A stretch of 9,204 nucleotides of DNA from Burkholderiaceae bacterium (lineage in GTDB: Bacteria; Pseudomonadota; Gammaproteobacteria; Burkholderiales; Burkholderiaceae_C). How positions within the stretch are numbered: the first letter of the stretch is position 1; each line of letters begins with the position of its first letter. The stretch is taken from assembly GCA_023262645.1 (NCBI GenBank), contig JALRAA010000034.1, forward strand, positions 1 to 9,204, given 5' to 3'. The notes under the pieces were generated by a model, which was not told the DNA's origin, did not search any database, and saw only the letters and a program-made list of their open reading frames with translations. Made by a program: the position numbers and the translations under genes. Shown piece after piece: positions 1 through 6,077 of this stretch.

Positions 1-877
1 GGCCGGGTTGTGCGGCACGGGTGGCGATCAAACCGTTGATGCTGGTTTGGCAACGGTTGCCGGTGTGCATCAGCATGAAGCATCCGGTGCCGTAGGTGTT
101 TTTGGCTTGTCCTGCATCAAAGCAAGCTTGTCCGAACAAAGCGCTTTGTTGGTCTCCGGCGACACCGCCGATGGGCAATGCGTGTCCCAACCAATCGGCT
201 TGGGTGCGGCCAAAGTCGCTGGCCGAGGCTTGCACTTGCGGCAGCAACGACGGGGGAATATCTAACAGGGTCAGCAGTTCATCGTCCCACCGGTTGGTAT
301 GGATGTTGAACAACATCGTGCGAGCCGCGTTGCTGACATCGGTGGCATGCACGGCGCCGCCGCTCAATTGCCACATCAGCCAACTGTCGACCGTGCCAAA
401 TGCCAATTCGCCACGCTCGGCCATGCCGCGAGCGCCTTGCACGTGGTCCAAAATCCATTGGAGTTTGGTTGCAGAAAAATACGCATCGATCAGCAAACCG
501 GTTTTTTGTTGCACTAGGTCGCCATGACCGGCTTGGCGCAAGCGCAGGCATTGCGGTTCTCCGCGCCGGTCCTGCCACACGATGGCGTTGTAAATGGGTT
601 GGCCGTTGTCGCGCCGCCAGACCACGGTGGTTTCGCGTTGGTTGGTGATGCCCAAAGAAGCTATTGCGGAAGCGCTCAGGCCAGATTGCGCCAATGCTTG
701 CCTGGCCGTGCCCAATTGACTGTGCCAAATTTCCAGCGGGTCGTGCTCCACCCAACCCGGTTGCGGGTAAATTTGTCGAAATTCCGCTTGTGCTGACGCC
801 AGAATGCTGCCGTCAGGGCGAAAAATGATGCTGCGTGAACTTGAGGTGCCCTGGTCGAGGGCCAACAAACAGGTCAT
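1..877 (-). CDS. glpK: Glycerol kinase, partial (C-terminus beyond left edge)
   Basis: Phosphorylates glycerol with ATP to give sn-glycerol-3-phosphate in the cytoplasm, trapping the imported substrate. The reading frame is open from ATG at 877 to the window edge: 292 residues of a family near 500, covering the first FGGY-kinase domain and the start of the second. Visible landmarks are the N-terminal phosphate-binding stretch ALDQGTSSSR (6-15), ITNQRETT (77-84), IVWQDRR (99-105), DAYFSATK (131-138), TDVSNAARTMLFNIHT (179-194) and AGDQQSALFG (240-249). By recalled alignment with E. coli GlpK, the glycerol-contacting residues are all kept: R81, E82, W101, Y133, D242 and F267. A GGAGAG ribosome-binding site lies 10 nt upstream (888-893, minus strand). 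It starts 23 nt after the glpR stop, so the two are probably cotranscribed. No frameshift is seen. The identification is very secure. Confidence 0.96.
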   Translation of the reverse strand, partial: MTCLLALDQGTSSSRSIIFRPDGSILASAQAEFRQIYPQPGWVEHDPLEIWHSQLGTARQALAQSGLSASAIASLGITNQRETTVVWRRDNGQPIYNAIVWQDRRGEPQCLRLRQAGHGDLVQQKTGLLIDAYFSATKLQWILDHVQGARGMAERGELAFGTVDSWLMWQLSGGAVHATDVSNAARTMLFNIHTNRWDDELLTLLDIPPSLLPQVQASASDFGRTQADWLGHALPIGGVAGDQQSALFGQACFDAGQAKNTYGTGCFMLMHTGNRCQTSINGLIATRAAQPG

Positions 878-900
878 GGCGCTCACCCTCTCCAAAAAGA

Positions 901-1701
901 TCAAGATACCAGAGACAAGGCAGGCGCACCAGCGGTTTCCACCGCGATGCTGCACTCCACCCCAGACTGTTCCAGCAACTGCACAAAGCTGTCTGGCGGC
1001 TGGGCATCGGTGAACAGGCGATCAATGTGCGACAAATGGGCCAACTCCACCATGGCAGGACGGTTGAATTTGGTGATGTCAGCCGCCAGCCAGACTTGGC
1101 GGGAGTGTTCGATGATGGCCTTGGCGACCTTGACTTCTCGGTAATCAAAATCGCGCATGGTGCCGTCCGCTTCAATGCCGCTGATGCCAATCAGACCAAT
1201 ATCCACCTTGAATTGGCGAATGAAGTCCACCGTGGCTTCTCCCACGATGCCCCGGTCGACGCCGCGCACCATGCCGCCCGTGACGATGACTTCGCAATCG
1301 GGGTTGTCGCTCATGATGTGCGCCACGTTCAAATTGTTGGTGATCACCCGCAAGCCACGGTGTTGGCGCAATTCCCGCGCCACCGCCTCCATGGTGGTGC
1401 CAATGTTCAAGATCAGCGAACAACCTTGCGGCACGCTGGCGGCGATGGCTTTGGCGATGCGCGTTTTGCCATCGAGGGACAAGGCTTGTCGCTGTCGGTA
1501 GGCAATGTTTTCCGTGGTGGATCCAGGAAGCCGCACGCCGCCATGGAAGCGGGACAACAACCCGGCCTCTGCCAGGCGCTGGACATCGCGGCGAACGGTT
1601 TGCAAGGTGACTGAAAAAGTCTCTGCCAAAAACTCAATCGATACCGATCCCCTTGCCTGCACCAGGTCAAGCAATTGGGATTGGCGCGGATTTGGGCTCA
1701 T
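901..1701 (-). CDS. glpR: DeoR-family glycerol-3-phosphate regulon repressor
   Basis: Predicted transcriptional repressor of glycerol metabolism, released from DNA when it binds glycerol-3-phosphate (role by family). The protein has 266 residues; E. coli GlpR has 252. An N-terminal DeoR winged helix-turn-helix spans about residues 5-58, with the recognition region SVTLQTVRRDVQRL (30-43) followed by the family hallmark HGGV (53-56). The sensor domain (about 78-236) has the phosphosugar-pocket motifs NIGTTMEAVA (99-108), TNNLNVA (121-127) and GEATVDFI (154-161), plus GISGIEADG (172-180) and AADITKF (206-212). These follow E. coli GlpR closely, which separates it from other DeoR regulators. It lies upstream of glpK on the same strand and divergent from the transporter genes, so its likely targets are both units and itself. 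A weak GAGAG ribosome-binding site sits 4 nt before the ATG. Confidence 0.94.
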   Translation of the reverse strand: MSPNPRQSQLLDLVQARGSVSIEFLAETFSVTLQTVRRDVQRLAEAGLLSRFHGGVRLPGSTTENIAYRQRQALSLDGKTRIAKAIAASVPQGCSLILNIGTTMEAVARELRQHRGLRVITNNLNVAHIMSDNPDCEVIVTGGMVRGVDRGIVGEATVDFIRQFKVDIGLIGISGIEADGTMRDFDYREVKVAKAIIEHSRQVWLAADITKFNRPAMVELAHLSHIDRLFTDAQPPDSFVQLLEQSGVECSIAVETAGAPALSLVS

Positions 1702-1754
1702 GGGGCTCTCAAAACAGTTGGCACATACCTTAATGCATCCCCAGATCGCACCGA

Positions 1755-1831
1755 CCTAGGGAAAATACCGAATCAATTAAAACAAATACGAACAAAAATC
1801 CGAAAAGAAAAGAAAATCCCGCCACCCTAGG
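1755..1831. repeat. CCTAGGG/CCCTAGG inverted repeat flanking the A-rich core
   Basis: CCTAGGG (1755-1761) and its exact inverse CCCTAGG (1825-1831) bracket the A-rich core, with centres 70 bp apart, roughly seven helical turns. Each contains the self-palindrome CCTAGG. CTAG is uncommon in many bacterial genomes, so two copies this close are notable, but chance cannot be ruled out from one sequence. Confidence 0.4.
1763..1806. promoter_or_regulatory. Candidate GlpR operator: three AAAT(a/c)CGAA repeats
   Basis: Three similar direct repeats occur in the A-rich core: AAATACCGAA (1763-1772), AAATACGAA (1784-1792) and AAATCCGAA (1796-1804). Their CGAA cores start at 1769, 1789 and 1801. The middle one continues as CGAACA, which matches one half-site of the E. 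coli GlpR operator (CGAACAT); no matching inverted half-site is seen beside it. DeoR-family repressors often bind TTCG/CGAA-containing repeats, and glpR lies next door. The assignment is inference from motif and position. Confidence 0.4.
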
Positions 1832-1858
1832 CTTTCCGCCTTCACGAACCCGTCCGAC

Positions 1859-1882
1859 ATGGAAATCAGCTGCCAGCCATGA
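1859..1882 (+). other. Possible seven-codon leader ORF overlapping the glpS start
   Basis: ATG at 1859 opens a frame encoding MEISCQP and ends at TGA 1880-1882, which overlaps the glpS start codon (1879-1881) as ATGA. That geometry is typical of translational coupling. It is of interest because glpS itself has no convincing Shine-Dalgarno sequence. However, the leader ORF also lacks one, so it may be fortuitous. Confidence 0.25.
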
Positions 1883-2958
1883 CCTTGAAACTTGAACAGA
1901 TCAGCCAAATGGTGGGCGGGCAAATGAACCTTTACCCCTTGAACCTGACTTTGGTGCCAAACGCGGTCACCGTGCTGCTCGGCGCCACGCAAGCCGGCAA
2001 AACCAGTTTGATGCGATTGATGGCTGGCTTGGACACGCCCACCGAAGGACGGGTATGGGCGGATGGCAAAGACGTCACGGGCATGGGCGTGCGAGAACGC
2101 AATGTGGCCATGGTGTATCAGCAGTTCATCAATTACCCATCAATGAATGTGTATGACAACATCGCGTCGCCGCTGCGCTTGCGCGGCGACAAAGACACAG
2201 ATGCCAAGGTCAGGGTCTTGGCTGCGCGTTTGCGCATCGAGCCGTTTTTAGACCGCTTGCCGGCCGCTTTGTCGGGCGGCCAGCAGCAGCGTGTGGCGTT
2301 GGCACGGGCCTTGGCCAAACAAGCGCCGTTGATGTTTTTGGACGAGCCGCTGGTGAATCTGGATTACAAGCTGCGCGAAGAGTTGCGCGAGGACCTCACC
2401 CAATTGTTCGAGGCGGGCAGCGGTACCGTGGTGTACGCCACCACCGAGCCCACCGAAGCCTTGTTGCTGGGCGGCCATACGGCCGTGATGAAAGAGGGGC
2501 GTGTGCTGCAATATGGACCGACGTTGGAAGTGTTTCGCCAACCACAGTCATTGGATGTCGCCAGGGCATTCAGCGACCCGCCTATCAATGTGCTGCAAGC
2601 GCGAGCAATGGCAGGTGGCGGCTGGCAGTTGGACGACCACAGTGCGTTGGTCTTGACGCAAATCGCCAGCGGTGCGGGCCATGTGCAAATCGGCTTGCGA
2701 GCCACGGCGCTGAGAACCGATCAACGCACAGGTGATGTGGCACTCCAGGCCATGGTGCAGCTGGCAGAAATCTCTGGTACCGACACCTTCGTGCACCTGA
2801 GTTGCGGCTCTATGGAGCTGGTGATGCAAAAAACCGGGGTGCATTTTTTTGATATCGGCGCAGCGCTTCAGGTGTATTGGAATGAACGCGATGCCTATGT
2901 GTTCAATGACAGCGGCGAATTGATGCGCTCACCCTTGGCCACGCAGGAGGCAAGCTGA
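1879..2958 (+). CDS. glpS: Glycerol ABC transporter ATP-binding subunit GlpS
   Basis: One of two nucleotide-binding subunits predicted to power glycerol import at the inner membrane. The protein has 359 residues, as expected for a MalK/UgpC-like importer ATPase with a C-terminal TOBE/regulatory region (about 235-350). Motifs in order are Walker A GATQAGKT (35-42), Q-loop MVYQQ (78-82), a perfect signature LSGGQQQ (131-137), Walker B LMFLDEP (151-157) with catalytic E156, and D-loop NLD (160-162). The switch region reads YATTEPTEAL, so the usual histidine is T189. From memory this TTE variant is a family feature of GlpS rather than a local mutation. The start is chosen because the N-terminus MTLKLEQISQ matches the family; no good ribosome-binding site precedes it. 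The stop lies 1 nt before glpT. Its specific pairing with glpT, permeases of this type and glpV supports GlpS over a generic sugar ATPase. Confidence 0.92.
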   Translation: MTLKLEQISQMVGGQMNLYPLNLTLVPNAVTVLLGATQAGKTSLMRLMAGLDTPTEGRVWADGKDVTGMGVRERNVAMVYQQFINYPSMNVYDNIASPLRLRGDKDTDAKVRVLAARLRIEPFLDRLPAALSGGQQQRVALARALAKQAPLMFLDEPLVNLDYKLREELREDLTQLFEAGSGTVVYATTEPTEALLLGGHTAVMKEGRVLQYGPTLEVFRQPQSLDVARAFSDPPINVLQARAMAGGGWQLDDHSALVLTQIASGAGHVQIGLRATALRTDQRTGDVALQAMVQLAEISGTDTFVHLSCGSMELVMQKTGVHFFDIGAALQVYWNERDAYVFNDSGELMRSPLATQEAS

Positions 2959-2959
2959 C

Positions 2960-4051
2960 ATGGTGGCTCAAATCGAACTGGACTTGGCACATTCCTACCG
3001 TGCGAACCCGCAACAGGATACGGATTACGCTTTGTTGCCGTTACAAATGACCTTCAAAGCCGGGGGTGCATATGCGTTGTTGGGACCGTCGGGTTGCGGC
3101 AAAACCACCATGCTCAACATCATTTCTGGCTTGGTCAAGCCTTCGCAGGGCCGGGTCACTTTCAATGGCGAAGAGGTCACCGGCCTGACCCCGCAGCAGC
3201 GCAACATCGCCCAGGTGTTTCAATTTCCTGTGATCTACGACACCATGACGGTGGCCGAAAACCTGGCCTTTCCGTTGCAGAACCGGCAAATGCCTCGGGA
3301 ACAGATAAAAAAGCGTGTAGGGCAAATCGCAGAAATGCTTGAATTGAATGGCCAATTGAACCAGCGCGCCGCAGGCTTGTCTGCCGATGCCAAACAAAAA
3401 ATTTCCTTGGGCCGTGGCTTGGTGCGTCCGGATGTGGCCGCCATTTTGTTCGACGAACCTTTGACCGTGATCGACCCGCATCTGAAATGGCAATTGCGCA
3501 GAAAACTCAAGCAAATTCACCAAGAACTCAAGCACACTTTGATTTATGTCACCCATGACCAAGTCGAGGCCTTGACCTTTGCGCAAGAAGTGGTGGTCAT
3601 GACCCGTGGCCGCGCGGTGCAAGTGGGCAGCGCCGAGGCTTTGTTCGAGCGCCCGGCACACACGTTTGTGGGCCATTTCATCGGCTCGCCTGGGATGAAT
3701 TTCCTGCCTGCGGTGTGCACCGCGCAAACCTTGCAGATTGGCGCCTCGCGACTCGCATTGCCGCCAGCCTTGGCGCAGAAGTTGACCGGTACCACTGCCT
3801 TGCAACTCGGTGTTCGACCCGAATACATCTCGGTGCACGCGCAACCTGTGGCAGGCAGCCTGCCCGTCCAAGTGATGCGTTGGCAAGACCTCGGTACCAG
3901 TGGATTGCTGACTGTGCAAGCTGATGCGGGTACCGTCCGGGTGCGCTTGGCAGGCTCACAAGCCAGTCAATGGCAAGTCGGTCAGACCGTCCATGTGGAA
4001 GTCATTGGCACGCACAGTTGTTTTTATGAAAACGAGGAGTGGATCGCGTGA
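2960..4051 (+). CDS. glpT: Glycerol ABC transporter ATP-binding subunit GlpT
   Basis: Second nucleotide-binding subunit of the glycerol importer, predicted to form a heterodimer with GlpS. The protein has 363 residues. It has a canonical Walker A GPSGCGKT (42-49), Q-loop Q88, Walker B AILFDEP (161-167) with E166, and an intact switch histidine H199 in YVTHDQVEAL. A TOBE-like C-terminal region follows from about 245, including LGVRPEYI (283-290). The signature motif is degenerate: LSADAKQK (140-147) replaces LSGGQxQR, and the D-loop reads VID rather than ALD. These departures sit in an otherwise well-conserved protein, so this looks like a specialised subunit and not decay. A strong CAGGAGG site (2944-2950) precedes the ATG by 9 nt. 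The symbol follows the rhizobial glpSTPQUV naming; this is not the E. coli GlpT antiporter. Confidence 0.92.
   Translation: MVAQIELDLAHSYRANPQQDTDYALLPLQMTFKAGGAYALLGPSGCGKTTMLNIISGLVKPSQGRVTFNGEEVTGLTPQQRNIAQVFQFPVIYDTMTVAENLAFPLQNRQMPREQIKKRVGQIAEMLELNGQLNQRAAGLSADAKQKISLGRGLVRPDVAAILFDEPLTVIDPHLKWQLRRKLKQIHQELKHTLIYVTHDQVEALTFAQEVVVMTRGRAVQVGSAEALFERPAHTFVGHFIGSPGMNFLPAVCTAQTLQIGASRLALPPALAQKLTGTTALQLGVRPEYISVHAQPVAGSLPVQVMRWQDLGTSGLLTVQADAGTVRVRLAGSQASQWQVGQTVHVEVIGTHSCFYENEEWIA
4034..4039 (+). promoter_or_regulatory. Ribosome-binding site deciding the glpP start
   Basis: GAGGAG ends 8 nt before GTG 4048. An in-frame GTG at 4039 overlaps this motif and so cannot use it. The site therefore favours initiation at 4048, where GTGA overlaps the glpT stop. 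Confidence 0.75.
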
Positions 4052-4929
4052 AACCCCTCAATCAAAAGGCCTGGTTGCTGGTACTGCCTGTCGTGTTTTG
4101 TGTGGCGTTCTCTGCCATTTTGCCGCTCATGACGGTGGTCAATTACTCGGTGCAAGACATCATTTCGCCAGAACGTCGGGTGTTTGTCGGCACTGAATGG
4201 TTCGCGGCTGTCATGCGCGACCAAGATTTGCATGACGCGTTGCTGCGCCAATTGTTTTTCTCTTTGTCGGTCTTGGCTTTGGAAATCCCCTTGGGAATTG
4301 CCTTGGCCTTGTCCATGCCGTCTAAAGGTTGGCCGGCATCGGTGACCTTGGTGTTGGTGGCCTTGTCCTTGTTGATTCCATGGAACGTGGTGGGCACCAT
4401 CTGGCAAATTTTCGGACGGGCTGATATTGGCTTGTTGGGTGCCTCGTTGCAAGCCTTGGGCATCGATTACAACTACACAGGCAATGCACGCGATGCTTGG
4501 CTGACCGTGCTCGTCATGGACATTTGGCATTGGACACCGCTGGTGGCGCTGTTGTGTTATGCGGGCTTGCGCAGCATCCCTGATGCGTATTACCAGGCCG
4601 CGCAAATCGACGGGGCTTCCAAGTGGGCTGTTTTTCGGTTTATTCAATTGCCCAAATTGCGCGGTGTGCTGGTGATTGCGGTGTTGCTTCGGTTCATGGA
4701 CAGTTTCATGATTTACACCGAGCCGTTTGTGTTGACTGGCGGTGGACCAGGCAATGCCACCACCTTTTTGAGCCAGTACTTGACACAAAAAGCCGTGGGT
4801 CAATTTGACCTGGGTCCCGCAGCGGCTTTCTCGCTGATTTATTTCCTCATCATTTTGTTGCTGTGCTTCATTCTCTACAACTGGATGCAAAGCGTGGGCA
4901 CCCAAGCCAAGGAGAGCGACCATGGATGA
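4048..4929 (+). CDS. glpP: Glycerol ABC transporter permease GlpP
   Basis: Inner-membrane permease of the binding-protein-dependent (MalF/UgpA-like) type, forming half of the predicted glycerol channel. The protein has 293 residues from GTG 4048. That start has a correctly spaced GAGGAG, a GTGA overlap with the glpT stop, and the N-terminus MKPLNQKAWL expected for the family. About six hydrophobic segments lie near 8-32, 66-90, 98-121, 151-175, 205-226 and 257-280. The cytoplasmic EAA loop that docks on the ATPase is clear: QAAQIDGASKWAVF (183-196) followed by LPKL (201-204). The motif VLTGGGPGNATTFLSQY (228-244) is common to MalF-like permeases. The gene overlaps glpQ by 8 nt, which implies tight translational coupling within the operon. 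Confidence 0.92.
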   Translation: MKPLNQKAWLLVLPVVFCVAFSAILPLMTVVNYSVQDIISPERRVFVGTEWFAAVMRDQDLHDALLRQLFFSLSVLALEIPLGIALALSMPSKGWPASVTLVLVALSLLIPWNVVGTIWQIFGRADIGLLGASLQALGIDYNYTGNARDAWLTVLVMDIWHWTPLVALLCYAGLRSIPDAYYQAAQIDGASKWAVFRFIQLPKLRGVLVIAVLLRFMDSFMIYTEPFVLTGGGPGNATTFLSQYLTQKAVGQFDLGPAAAFSLIYFLIILLLCFILYNWMQSVGTQAKESDHG

Positions 4930-5689
4930 GCGCCGCTTCAAAAAGCGCACGGTGTTTTTGCTGCTTTACTTGGTGTTTGCTTTGTTGCCCATCTACTGGA
5001 TGGTCAACATGAGCTTCAGAACCAACCAGGAAATTCTCTCCAGCTTTGCGCTGTTACCGGCCGACCCCACTTGGAGCAACTACCTCACCATCTTCACCGA
5101 TGCATCTTGGTATTCAGGCTATATCAACAGCTTGATTTACGTCTTGATCAACACGGTGATTTCGGTGATGGTGGCTTTGCCTGCGGCTTATGCGTTTTCT
5201 CGCTACCGGTTTTTGGGCGACAAGCATGTGTTTTTCTGGTTGCTCACCAACCGCATGACCCCGCCAGCGGTATTTTTGTTGCCGTTTTTCCAGCTCTACA
5301 GCACCGTGGGCCTGATGGACACGCACATCGCCGTCGCCATGGCGCATTTGCTGTTCAATGTGCCGTTGGCGGTATGGATTTTGGAAGGCTTTATGAGCGG
5401 CATTCCCAGAGAAATTGATGAGACCGCTTATATCGATGGCTACAGCTTTCCAGCTTTTTTCGTCAAGGTGTTTTTGCCGCTCATCAAAGCCGGTGTGGGC
5501 GTGACCGCCTTCTTTTGTTTCATGTTCAGTTGGGTCGAGTTGTTGTTGGCACGCACCCTCACCAGCGTCAACGCCAAACCGATTGTGGCCACCATGACCC
5601 GAACCGTCAGCGCTTCCGGCATGGACTGGGCCACATTGGCGGCGGCAGGGGTGCTCACCATCGTTCCCGGCGCCATCGTGGTTTGTTAG
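4922..5689 (+). CDS. glpQ: Glycerol ABC transporter permease GlpQ, C-terminus apparently frameshifted
   Basis: Second permease half (MalG/UgpE-like), pairing with GlpP. The open frame gives 255 residues with hydrophobic segments near 11-28, 67-92, 103-125, 135-158, 187-210 and 237-254. The EAA loop is IPREIDETAYIDGYSF (161-176), then LPLIKAG (185-191). An AAGGAG site (4909-4914) lies 7 nt before the ATG. The frame stops at TAG 5687-5689, just after AIVVC inside the last membrane helix. In a different frame, bases 5688-5729 encode RHYIAKGFAMGRV and then TGA, which matches my recollection of the normal GlpQ ending (approximately FVRNYIAKGFALGRV). This points to a small indel near 5681-5688 that removes about 15 residues. 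It could be a real mutation or a sequence error. The symbol follows rhizobial naming and is unrelated to E. coli GlpQ phosphodiesterase. Confidence 0.85.
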   Translation: MDERRFKKRTVFLLLYLVFALLPIYWMVNMSFRTNQEILSSFALLPADPTWSNYLTIFTDASWYSGYINSLIYVLINTVISVMVALPAAYAFSRYRFLGDKHVFFWLLTNRMTPPAVFLLPFFQLYSTVGLMDTHIAVAMAHLLFNVPLAVWILEGFMSGIPREIDETAYIDGYSFPAFFVKVFLPLIKAGVGVTAFFCFMFSWVELLLARTLTSVNAKPIVATMTRTVSASGMDWATLAAAGVLTIVPGAIVVC

Positions 5690-5729
5690 GCACTATATCG
5701 CCAAAGGTTTTGCCATGGGGCGCGTATGA
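5688..5729 (+). pseudogene. Detached out-of-frame 3' end of glpQ
   Basis: These bases encode RHYIAKGFAMGRV followed by TGA, in a frame shifted from the upstream glpQ frame. The normal family end is expected to read V-V-W-F-V-R-(N/H)-Y-I-A-K-G-F-A. Restoring 5 nt near 5684 as a second copy of GTTTG would give exactly VVWFVRHYIAKGFAMGRV. That is a simple slippage model, but it is inference. The TGA at 5727-5729 sits 18 nt before the next ATG, a more operon-like gap than the 58 nt left by the premature stop. Confidence 0.7.
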
Positions 5730-5747
5730 ACTTCAGGAGCTTGGCAC

Positions 5748-6056
5748 ATGCTTGAGTGGATGGCTTGGACCACCCCGGTGGCTATTTTTTTCACCAGCAT
5801 CGTGCTGATGCTGATCGGCATGACGGTGTGGGAACGTCGCTCGCCTACGGTCGCACGCAAAGGGTTTTTGCCCATGGTCACAACCCGGGGGGACCGCTTG
5901 TTCATTGGGTTGCTGGGTTGCGCTTACCTGCACCTTGTGTTTGTGGGGCTGGCGGGCGAAATGGTGGTTTGGTTAGGTTTGAGCGAGGAGCCCACGATTT
6001 GGTGGGCGACTGCTGGGAGTGCGGTTTGGTTGGTTCTTGTGATGCGCAAGGGCTAG
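5748..6056 (+). CDS. glpU: Small DUF2160-family membrane protein (glpU position)
   Basis: A 102-residue integral membrane protein of the DUF2160 family, which typically lies between glpQ and glpV in glycerol ABC operons; its biochemical role is not known to me. Three likely membrane segments lie near 10-28, 50-78 and 83-99. Between the first two is a conserved-looking polar stretch, GMTVWERRSPTVARKGF (24-40), then LPMVTTRGDRLFIG (41-54). A CAGGAG site (5734-5739) lies 8 nt before the ATG. Its fixed place among the transporter genes suggests an accessory or stabilising subunit of the permease, but this is inference. The name glpU is by position and resemblance to the rhizobial operon. It has no signal peptide cleavage site and no enzyme motif. 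Confidence 0.85.
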   Translation: MLEWMAWTTPVAIFFTSIVLMLIGMTVWERRSPTVARKGFLPMVTTRGDRLFIGLLGCAYLHLVFVGLAGEMVVWLGLSEEPTIWWATAGSAVWLVLVMRKG

Positions 6057-6077
6057 CACAACCAAGTCATGACACGG

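Larger units (their letters stand above)
1702..1878. promoter_or_regulatory. Divergent control region between glpR and glpS
   Basis: This 177-nt gap must hold the promoters for both the leftward glpR-glpK unit and the rightward transporter unit. Its centre (about 1761-1818) is strikingly A-rich on the plus strand, unlike the GC-rich genes around it, which fits a promoter with operator sites. I could not pick a convincing -35/-10 pair on either strand, so none is called. The region holds CGAA-containing direct repeats, a CCTAGG-based inverted repeat and a seven-codon ORF, listed separately. Confidence 0.65.

Noticed and set aside
835..1614. Plus-strand open frame (259 codons) antisense to glpR and the start of glpK
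   Set aside because: The complementary strand carries clear GlpR and GlpK sequence. This frame spans both genes and shows no family resemblance.
1717..1737. Sigma-54-like TTGGCAC...TGCA element upstream of glpR/glpS
   Set aside because: The GG to GC spacing is 13 nt where the -24/-12 promoter needs 10, and no enhancer-dependent regulator is nearby.
3041..3919. Minus-strand open frame (292 codons) antisense to glpT
   Set aside because: The opposite strand encodes an ABC ATPase with all landmark motifs; the antisense product is low-complexity and H/R/Q-rich.
4039..4047. In-frame GTG at 4039 as the glpP start
   Set aside because: It overlaps the GAGGAG ribosome-binding site and adds three residues not expected in the family; GTG 4048 has correct spacing and the GTGA overlap.
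4024..4950. Long minus-strand open frame (308 codons) antisense to glpP
   Set aside because: It mirrors a well-conserved permease gene, its translation is rich in H, Q and R with no recognisable domain, and no ribosome-binding context supports it.
5681..5692. Programmed +1 frameshift restoring the GlpQ C-terminus
   Set aside because: The site (GTT TGT TAG G) is not a known slippery motif, and slipping there would still lack two residues of the expected VVWFVRHY, so a deletion explains it better.
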